Positions 21,815 through 27,562 of a DNA stretch of 27,562 nucleotides are shown in pieces. Position numbers and translations under genes: made by a program. How positions within the stretch are numbered: position 1 is the first letter of the stretch; each line of letters opens with the position of its first letter. The DNA lies in the NCBI GenBank assembly GCA_035478255.1, contig DATIJV010000071.1, positions 1 through 27,562 of the forward strand, read 5' to 3'. The notes under the pieces are model-generated. The model saw nothing but the letters and a program-made list of their open reading frames with translations, was not told the DNA's origin and searched no databases. This DNA is from DATIJJ01 sp035478255. GTDB taxonomy: Bacteria; Pseudomonadota; Gammaproteobacteria; DSM-16500.

Positions 21815-22837
21815 TTAAGTTTGCTGTTTTAAGAGCTGCTCTACCTCGGCACTAATACGGTTCGGAATATCTTTTTCTACCTGTACAATTGCTTCTTCAA
21901 TGGCATGAGCAAAAGCCTGAATTTTGGCTCCGCCATGACTTTTAATGACCGTTCCCTGCAATCCAATAAAACAGGCGCCATTATAGCGGTCAGGATCAAT
22001 TCGTTTTACCAGCGATTTTAAAATGGGCAGTGAAATGAGCGCAGCTAATTTGGTAAATATATTGCGAGTGTACCCTTCTTTCAATAAATTACGAATAAAA
22101 ATAGCGACCCCTTCACTGACTTTCAGTGCAACATTTCCAACAAAACCATCACAAACTACCACATCGGCATCACCCTGATAAATTTGATCTCCTTCAATAT
22201 AGCCCGCGTAATTAATTGCTTGCGTGCGGCTGAGTAATCGCGCAGCTTCTTTCACCAGCTCATTTCCTTTGATATCTTCATGTCCAATATTCAACAAAAA
22301 TACTTTCGGGGTTTGAATATTATCAAGCGCAGACACCAAAACCGATCCCATGACTGCAAATTGAAATAAATGTTCTGCAGTAGAATCCACATTGGCTCCC
22401 AAATCCAGGATGCGCATATTTTTTCGAGATAAAGTGGGGAAAGTTGAAATGATGGCAGGGCGGTCAATTCCAGGCAGTGTTTTTAATACGAATCGCGCAG
22501 TTGCCATTAAAGCGCCCGTATTTCCCGCACTCACACATGCTTTTGCAGCATCGGTTTTAACGAGATTAATGGCAACCCGCATAGAAGAATCTTTTTTCAA
22601 ACGCAATGCCTGAGACGGCGATTCATCCATCTCGACACGCTGAGAAGCATGTTGAATCTGCAGCCTCGCTGGATCATAGTTTTGGCGCTGCAATTTTTTT
22701 TGCAGAGTTTCACTATCACCCACTAAAACAAGGTTTAGCGTTGGGTATTTCTTCAATACCAGCAACGATGCGGGTACGATCACGGGAGGACCATGATCAC
22801 CTCCCATAGCATCAACTGCAATAGTTATTTTTTTCAA
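21815..22837 (-). CDS. plsX: Phosphate acyltransferase PlsX
   Basis: 340 aa. Makes acyl-phosphate from acyl-ACP for phospholipid synthesis, acting at the inner membrane surface. Characteristic VDAMGGDHGPPVIVPASLL at the N-terminus, ASQRVEMDESPSQALRLKKD, SAGNTGALMATARF and CDGFVGNVALKVSEG. The start codon is TTG (22837) with AAGAG upstream, only 5 bp after rpmF. Placement between rpmF and fabH is the classic gammaproteobacterial order. Confidence 0.96.
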   Translation of the reverse strand: MKKITIAVDAMGGDHGPPVIVPASLLVLKKYPTLNLVLVGDSETLQKKLQRQNYDPARLQIQHASQRVEMDESPSQALRLKKDSSMRVAINLVKTDAAKACVSAGNTGALMATARFVLKTLPGIDRPAIISTFPTLSRKNMRILDLGANVDSTAEHLFQFAVMGSVLVSALDNIQTPKVFLLNIGHEDIKGNELVKEAARLLSRTQAINYAGYIEGDQIYQGDADVVVCDGFVGNVALKVSEGVAIFIRNLLKEGYTRNIFTKLAALISLPILKSLVKRIDPDRYNGACFIGLQGTVIKSHGGAKIQAFAHAIEEAIVQVEKDIPNRISAEVEQLLKQQT

Positions 22838-22842
22838 ACGGA

Positions 22843-23046
22843 TTACTCTTCGTCGTTTTCTTCTTCAACTACCCGGTCTTTAACAATGACCTGACGGCCT
22901 TTGTAACTACCATTCGTACTCACATGATGACGACGATGAGTTTCTCCTGTTCTTGCATCGACAGAAAGTGCTGCATCACTTAAAGCGGAATGCGCACGAC
23001 GCATACCGCGTCTGGAACGAGATTTACGACTTTTTTGAACTGCCAT
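22843..23046 (-). CDS. rpmF: 50S ribosomal protein L32
   Basis: 67 aa. AVQKSRKSRSRRGMRRAHSA is the canonical L32 start (initiator Met removed), followed by LSVDARTGETHRRHHVSTNG. The zinc-binding cysteines found in many L32 proteins are absent, as in other Cys-less gammaproteobacterial forms. The acidic tail VVEEENDEE is slightly longer than usual. GAGGA lies before the ATG; 15 bp after yceD. Confidence 0.97.
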   Translation of the reverse strand: MAVQKSRKSRSRRGMRRAHSALSDAALSVDARTGETHRRHHVSTNGSYKGRQVIVKDRVVEEENDEE

Positions 23047-23061
23047 GAGCTTGATTCCTCA

Positions 23062-23583
23062 CTATTTGCTATCGCGTTTTGAGCGCAATGATTCTAGGTT
23101 CTTAAACGGACTTTCTTTTTCTGTAACAGCGTCATTCGAATATGATTCAAGCGATTGTTTCACCTTACAGTTATCTATTTTATGCATCGGTACAATTGGC
23201 AAATTGATGATTAACTCATCTTCAACCATATCACTTAAAATCAGTGAAAGGTCTGGCACCAAAAGAGGATCATATCTTTCAGGTAGCCGCTCTGCTTCTT
23301 TCTCTGTTCGTACAATCGCCAGCATAAAGTCGCCAATTATCTCATATTTGAAAGACTCGAGACAACGCTGACATTGCAATATCAGGCAAGTTTCCATATG
23401 CCCTTTTACGTTTCGTATACCTTCTTCATCCACCCCAAATTTCAAATTGACAACGACTTCTCCCTCATCCGAGCTTAAGGATGGGAAAAGACGCGGCATG
23501 TCTTTGATTAATAGCTTTCCCTCCAAGCTTAACGAATTATCTGAAAAGCGGAAAGGATCAACTTTTAAAGGTAAATTGTCCAT
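23062..23583 (-). CDS. yceD: YceD/DUF177 protein (23S rRNA accumulation factor)
   Basis: I start at ATG 23583 (173 aa, MDNLPLKVDPFRFSD), which matches the family N-terminus and length; the longer in-frame TTG at 23622 adds 13 unlikely residues. DUF177 features: the LxxDPxR-like start, GVDEEGIRNVKGHMETCLIL, the CQRCLESFKYEI cysteine pair, and DMVEDELIINLPIVPMH. Family members assist 23S rRNA accumulation; their genes are nearly always beside rpmF, as here. Located 43 bp after rluC. Confidence 0.92.
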   Translation of the reverse strand: MDNLPLKVDPFRFSDNSLSLEGKLLIKDMPRLFPSLSSDEGEVVVNLKFGVDEEGIRNVKGHMETCLILQCQRCLESFKYEIIGDFMLAIVRTEKEAERLPERYDPLLVPDLSLILSDMVEDELIINLPIVPMHKIDNCKVKQSLESYSNDAVTEKESPFKNLESLRSKRDSK

Positions 23584-23626
23584 AAGCTGCGGGATTGTAT
23601 GCGCATGCAGACAGGCTGTCAAATAT

Positions 23627-24553
23627 TTAAGACTCTAAAATATTCAATAAATCATTATCTAATGGCGCAGCAACTTTTATTGTTTGCTCAAGGGATGGTA
23701 AGACGAATTCAATGGACTTCGCATGCAAAAATAACCGTTTTAATCCCCTCTGCCGCATTTTTTTATTAAATTCCCTGTCACCATATTTTTCATCACCCGC
23801 GATAGGATGATGGCGATATTGCGCGTGCACGCGAATCTGGTGGGTCCTGCCCGTATGCAAATGTGCCTCAACCAGCATACAATCGGGAAAAGTTTCTATA
23901 GGATCGAACACGGTCAAAGATGCCTTACCTTCCTGATTAATCCGAACAATTCGCTCGCCGCTGCTCAAATAATTTTTTTGTAGAGGCGCATCAACAGTCA
24001 ACTCCGTTGTTTTCCAGTGGCCTTTAGTTAAAGCCAGATAAATTTTTTGAACTTTTCCGGTTCGCAGCAGCTCATGTAATTCTTTTAATATGCTGCGTTT
24101 TTTTGCAAGGACCAAACAGCCTGAGGTATCCGCATCCAAACGATGCGCTAATTCCAGATGAGGTAACTTGGGATACATCGCACGCAGGGCTTCAACAATG
24201 CCAATTTTTACCTGACTTCCTCCATGCACAGGTATGCCCGAAGGCTTATTAATAATGAGTAAATTTTTATCTTCATAAAGAATACGCTCTGATAATGTTT
24301 TGATCAAAGAACGTCCCGGTTGCTCAGGCGTTGTTCGTTCAGCCAGATGCACAGGCGGGATGCGAACCAGATCATCCGCCTGTAAACGATAACTGGGTTC
24401 AATTCGTTTTTTATTGACTCGCACCTCACCTTTTCGCAAAAGCCGATAAATCCGCGTCTTGGGCACCCCTTTTAGTTTTGTTACTAAAAAATTATCGATA
24501 CGCTGATTGGCATAATCAGACTCAATTGTTATATATTGTACAGATTTTTTCAT
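23627..24553 (-). CDS. rluC: 23S rRNA pseudouridine synthase RluC-like
   Basis: 308 aa. An N-terminal S4 RNA-binding domain (NQRIDNFLVTKLKGVPKTRI, about 17-36) and RluA-type catalytic domain with nucleophile Asp140 in AHRLDADTSGCLVLAKK; later motifs KIYLALTKGHW and HLHTGRTHQIRVHAQYRHHP are intact. RluC modifies three uridines of 23S rRNA in E. coli. Assignment to RluC over RluD rests on the divergent neighbour rne and the following yceD-rpmF, the same arrangement as in E. coli. RBS AGGAT before the ATG. Confidence 0.94.
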   Translation of the reverse strand: MKKSVQYITIESDYANQRIDNFLVTKLKGVPKTRIYRLLRKGEVRVNKKRIEPSYRLQADDLVRIPPVHLAERTTPEQPGRSLIKTLSERILYEDKNLLIINKPSGIPVHGGSQVKIGIVEALRAMYPKLPHLELAHRLDADTSGCLVLAKKRSILKELHELLRTGKVQKIYLALTKGHWKTTELTVDAPLQKNYLSSGERIVRINQEGKASLTVFDPIETFPDCMLVEAHLHTGRTHQIRVHAQYRHHPIAGDEKYGDREFNKKMRQRGLKRLFLHAKSIEFVLPSLEQTIKVAAPLDNDLLNILES

Positions 24554-24627
24554 ATCAATCCTATACTTACAAGACCATCTGCGAGCATTACTTTAAAATT
24601 TATAACAAACATTCTCACATCAAGCGA

Positions 24628-24656
24628 TTGATATAAAAACAAAATGCTGGTATATT
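24628..24656 (+). promoter_or_regulatory. sigma70 promoter of rne
   Basis: TTGATA (24628-24633), a 17-bp spacer and TATATT (24651-24656), with TG one base before the -10 as an extended -10. It predicts a start near 24663. Confidence 0.65.
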
Positions 24657-24662
24657 CGCTAA

Positions 24663-25022
24663 CGCCTTGATAGGTAAAATTATTTAGCGGTATTCGACGC
24701 TTAAACGATAGCACATAATAGAATTAATTGGACTCAAATGATACCAAAATTAATCATCCTCGAGGGTGATCTTGAAGCTGTCTGAATATCGAAATTTTTA
24801 ACTTGCGCTCCAGCACACATGTGACTGCACTAGGTTTTAGAGCAAAGATTTAGATGATGGTTTAAAAATCAATCGACCAGCGTTCATGATAACTATGAAA
24901 AACACGCTGATGAGTTCTGAAATATGAAAAACAAGCGAGAAACATCTTATTCGCCTGAATTGCAAGGCCTAGTAGTAAGCAAATGATGGAGCGCCTTTGG
25001 ATTATTTAAAAAAAAGGTAGCT
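24663..25022 (+). promoter_or_regulatory. Long rne 5' leader (about 360 nt)
   Basis: No ORF of note lies between the predicted start and the rne ATG. E. coli rne also has a ~361-nt leader through which RNase E autoregulates its mRNA, so a similar feedback element is plausible. I could not confirm an equivalent hairpin by eye. The divergent rluC promoter must lie in 24554-24630, but I see no strong match. Confidence 0.45.
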
Positions 25023-27356
25023 ATGAAAAGAATGCTTATTAATGCAACTCATAAAAACGAAGAGTTGCGAATTGCGCTGGCAAGCGGTCAACACCTCTAT
25101 GATTTAATCATTGAATCTTCTACTCGCGAACAAAAACAGTCAAACATTTATAAAGCGTGTATTACTAGAATTGAACCCAGCCTGGAAGCCGCGTTTGCGG
25201 ATTTTGGAGACGGCCGTCATGGTTTTCTGTCGCTGAAAGAAGTCGCACGCTCCTGCTTCAAAGAATCTTACGTTGATACTGGCAAACGCCCAACCATCAG
25301 TGAAGTACTCGAAGAAGGCCAGGAACTGATCGTTCAAATTGATAAAGAAGAACGCGGAAACAAAGGCGCAGCCCTGACCACCTTCATCTCTTTACCCGGC
25401 TCTTATTTAGTTTTAATGCCCAACAATCCTCGAGCTGGCGGAATTTCCCGCCGCATTGAAGGTGATGAACGTACCGATTTACGCGAAAATCTTTCGGCAT
25501 TAAATCTTCCCGAAGGAATGGGCGTTATTGTGCGCACCGCTGGCAGCGGCAAAAGTTTTGAAGAATTGCAATGGGATTTGGATATTCTGTTGCGGCACTG
25601 GGATTCCATTCAGAAAGTGACGCATAATCGCCCCGCTCCCTTCCTCGTCTATCAGGAAAGCAATACGATTATCCGCGCGGTACGTGATTATTTACGCAAA
25701 GATATTGATGAAGTTCTCATTGATCATCCCGATGTTTATGAAGAAATCACCAATCACATCAAATTAGTTCGTCCTGATTTTATTCATCGCGTCAAACTTT
25801 ACAAAGATCCAACTCCATTATTTACACGCTTCCAGATTGAGAGCCAGATTGAATCCGCGTTTCAGCGAGAAGTCAGATTACCATCAGGCGGATCAATTGT
25901 TATTGATCACACAGAAGCACTGGTTTCTATTGATATCAATTCTGCTCGCGCAACAAAAGGGGGTGATATCGAAGAAACTGCACTGACAACAAACCGGGAA
26001 GCTGCTGATGAAATTGCACGTCAATTGCGTTTACGCGATCTTGGCGGTTTGATTGTCATCGATTTTATCGACATGACTCCTGCACGAAATCAACGCGAAG
26101 TCGAAGAACAATTGAAAAATTCTTTATCTATGGATCGTGCACGCGTACAAATCGGTCGTATTTCCCGTTTTGGTTTACTAGAAATGTCGCGGCAACGTTT
26201 GCGTCCATCACTGGGTGAATCCAGCCAAATCAGTTGCCCTCGTTGTTTAGGTCAGGGAACAATCCGTGGAATCGAATCACTGGCTTTATCTATTATCCGC
26301 ATCATCGAAGAACACACCTTAAAAGAAAATACGGCCCAGGTGCGCGCTGTGTTACCCATTGAGATCGCAACTTTTCTGTTGAATGAAAAGCGTCAAGCTA
26401 TCATCAACATTGAAGAACGCCAAAAAGTCGCGGTCATTATCGTGCCGAATCCGCACTTTATTACACCGCAATATGAAGTCGAACGTATTCGTCTTTCTGA
26501 TTTAAGTGAGCACGATGAAAAAATCTTGAGTTATAAACTGGCGATCAAACCTGAAGCAGAATCCATCATTGTGGGACAGACAGCTATTCGCACGCATCAA
26601 GAACCTGTTATCAAGAGCATGGTCATTGAGCAGCCAACCCCGACACCTTCTTCCAGTGTAGTCAAGTCTGGTCAGAGCTTGTTAAAACGTTTATTCGGTT
26701 TTTTAAAAAAAGAACCAGAAGCACAAAAAACCAGAAAGCCAACTATGCGCACTGATGGCAGACGCTCCCATCCACCTTATCGCGGCAAACATCGTCCCTA
26801 TCCCAATAAACACCGCGGACCACATAGAAGACAGCACGGCGAGCATGACCATCATCAAAGACATTCTCGACCTGCTGAACACCAGGAATCACATCCAAGA
26901 GAACGTCCAGCGCAAAAACATACTGATCATCGGCATGCAGAACGCCATCATCACACGCCTTCGCGGGAACAAACTTCGCAACCTATGACAGAACACACCG
27001 CATCCCAGGCGCCTGTACCAATGGTTAATACGACCGATCATTCTCAGCATAAAAAAGAAAAGCAGTTAAGTCATTTTTCTGAAGTGCCACCGCGTGTTGA
27101 GCAGAAACATCAAGAAACGGCAATTATTCCTGTTTCACCGGTAGTCATTGAAAGCCCTGCTCCGACTCAAACATCCGAGCAGCCGCAATCTAGCGATAAC
27201 AATGATAGAAAATCACGTCATCCTGCGAAGCATCGCCGTCATAAGCGGTTCTCAAGACATCGTTCCCATAAGTCAGGTTCGGGCGAGAATAACAAGCAAA
27301 AATTGGCGGGTGAAGATATTTATGGGGAAAAAAGTAAAAGTAATAACGAAAATTAA
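25023..27356 (+). CDS. rne: Ribonuclease E
   Basis: 777 aa endoribonuclease for mRNA decay and rRNA/tRNA processing. The N-terminal catalytic half is full length: S1 domain (IYKACITRIEPSLEAAFADF), catalytic Asp304 (SIDINSARATKGGDIEETA) and Asp347 (LIVIDFIDMTPAR), and the zinc-link cysteines Cys405/Cys408 (CPRCLGQG), each one residue offset from E. coli. The C-terminal half is short (E. coli is 1061 aa) and disordered: an amphipathic LLKRLFGFLKKEP at ~550-563 fits the membrane-targeting segment, then a strongly basic, His-rich region (~575-650) and another His/Arg/Lys stretch before the end (RHPAKHRRHKRFSRHRSHKS). Divergent from rluC; GGT lies upstream of the ATG. Element 1 copy E starts 11 bp after the stop. 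Confidence 0.95.
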   Translation: MKRMLINATHKNEELRIALASGQHLYDLIIESSTREQKQSNIYKACITRIEPSLEAAFADFGDGRHGFLSLKEVARSCFKESYVDTGKRPTISEVLEEGQELIVQIDKEERGNKGAALTTFISLPGSYLVLMPNNPRAGGISRRIEGDERTDLRENLSALNLPEGMGVIVRTAGSGKSFEELQWDLDILLRHWDSIQKVTHNRPAPFLVYQESNTIIRAVRDYLRKDIDEVLIDHPDVYEEITNHIKLVRPDFIHRVKLYKDPTPLFTRFQIESQIESAFQREVRLPSGGSIVIDHTEALVSIDINSARATKGGDIEETALTTNREAADEIARQLRLRDLGGLIVIDFIDMTPARNQREVEEQLKNSLSMDRARVQIGRISRFGLLEMSRQRLRPSLGESSQISCPRCLGQGTIRGIESLALSIIRIIEEHTLKENTAQVRAVLPIEIATFLLNEKRQAIINIEERQKVAVIIVPNPHFITPQYEVERIRLSDLSEHDEKILSYKLAIKPEAESIIVGQTAIRTHQEPVIKSMVIEQPTPTPSSSVVKSGQSLLKRLFGFLKKEPEAQKTRKPTMRTDGRRSHPPYRGKHRPYPNKHRGPHRRQHGEHDHHQRHSRPAEHQESHPRERPAQKHTDHRHAERHHHTPSREQTSQPMTEHTASQAPVPMVNTTDHSQHKKEKQLSHFSEVPPRVEQKHQETAIIPVSPVVIESPAPTQTSEQPQSSDNNDRKSRHPAKHRRHKRFSRHRSHKSGSGENNKQKLAGEDIYGEKSKSNNEN

Positions 27357-27366
27357 ATTTTTAATG

Positions 27367-27421
27367 CCTCCTTCCCCTTTCCCCTTCCTCCACAAAAAGC
27401 GTGTGGAGGAAGGGGAAAGGG
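27367..27421. repeat. Element 1, copy E (single hairpin)
   Basis: A 25-nt pyrimidine mirror tract (27367-27391) paired with a purine tract (27405-27421) through a short loop, giving a stem of about 20 bp. It lacks the centre, the second hairpin and the end motifs. Placed just after the rne stop, it could stabilise the 3' end of the mRNA, but no U-tract follows. Confidence 0.75.
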
Positions 27422-27500
27422 CATAGGCATCAAGCTAAGGAATTTAGCCACCTTTCCAGCCCACGATTGGCGCGGGCTGTAAGGTAATAAGCAGTAAAAA

Positions 27501-27549
27501 AGGTAATAGCTCAGCCCCATTTGTTGTCATCTTGTTGTCATCGCGGAAT
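27501..27549. repeat. Short dispersed repeat, second copy
   Basis: GGTAATAGCTCAGCCCCATT then a doubled TTGTTGTCATC and CGCGGAATT. Corresponds to 18320-18354 with one extra TTGTTGTCATC unit. The window ends soon after, so its full extent is unknown. Between copy E and this repeat there is only a CAGCCC/GGGCTG hairpin (about 27457-27479). Confidence 0.65.
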
Positions 27550-27562
27550 TTACTCACTCTTA

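Noticed and set aside
27367..27421. Intrinsic terminator of rne
   Set aside because: The stem is strong but no T-run follows on the plus strand; it is better explained as a half copy of element 1.
1..27562. CRISPR array suggested by recurring hairpin repeats
   Set aside because: The repeats are ~160-215-bp dispersed elements kilobases apart, not short units with regular spacers, and no cas gene is present.

Overview
The window looks like chromosome from a low-GC gammaproteobacterium. The fatty-acid/rpmF/rluC/rne gene order, the tRNA-Pro-Arg-His-Lys-Leu cluster and the small, AT-rich, repeat-laden style fit the Legionellales/Coxiellaceae best; that placement is inference from gene content and order, not from a marker search.

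Layout. (1) 171-804: five tRNA genes on the minus strand (transcribed Pro, Arg, His, Lys, Leu) behind a clear sigma70 promoter, with a 163-bp palindromic element lodged between Lys and Leu. (2) 1105-1971: folD. (3) 2010-7906: a tightly packed four-gene plus-strand operon encoding an outer-membrane TolC-like lipoprotein, a secreted HlyD-type adaptor, an inner-membrane HlyD-type adaptor with a large N-terminal cytoplasmic domain, and a site-2-protease (M50) polytopic protein fused to a HlyD-type adaptor. It looks like an envelope-spanning export machine with no ATPase or permease encoded beside it. (4) 7919-9376: a minus-strand GGDEF/EAL protein whose two active sites are both degenerate. (5) 9477-12586: two convergent genes (an unrecognised 315-aa protein and a J-domain protein) bracketed by two oppositely oriented copies of a repeat element. 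(6) 12626-24553: a long minus-strand housekeeping series, rluC-yceD-rpmF-plsX-fabH-fabD-fabG-acpP-(fabF remnant)-mltG-tmk-holB-tatD-lolC/E-lolD-bolA, covering 23S rRNA modification, fatty acid and phospholipid synthesis, septal/peptidoglycan processing, DNA polymerase clamp loading and lipoprotein sorting. Most neighbours are within 20 bp or overlap. (7) 25023-27356: rne, divergent from rluC, with a leader of about 360 nt.

Two families of non-coding repeat run through the window. Element 1 (copies at 1-146, 9477-9680, 12389-12586, 18792-19006, with a half copy at 27367-27421) is built from 25-nt purine tracts that are mirror palindromes, arranged as Y-R-Y-R so that they are also inverted repeats; one copy has an 8-bp target duplication. 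Element 2 (259-421, 910-1070, remnants at 1933-1953 and 12600-12625) is a near-perfect ~162-bp palindrome ending at TA. A third short repeat (18320-18354 and 27501-27549) sits exactly where fabF has been deleted, leaving only its first 15 codons. The most noteworthy points are the ATPase-less M50/HlyD/TolC operon, the mirror-repeat element family, and the fabF scar inside an otherwise canonical fab cluster.
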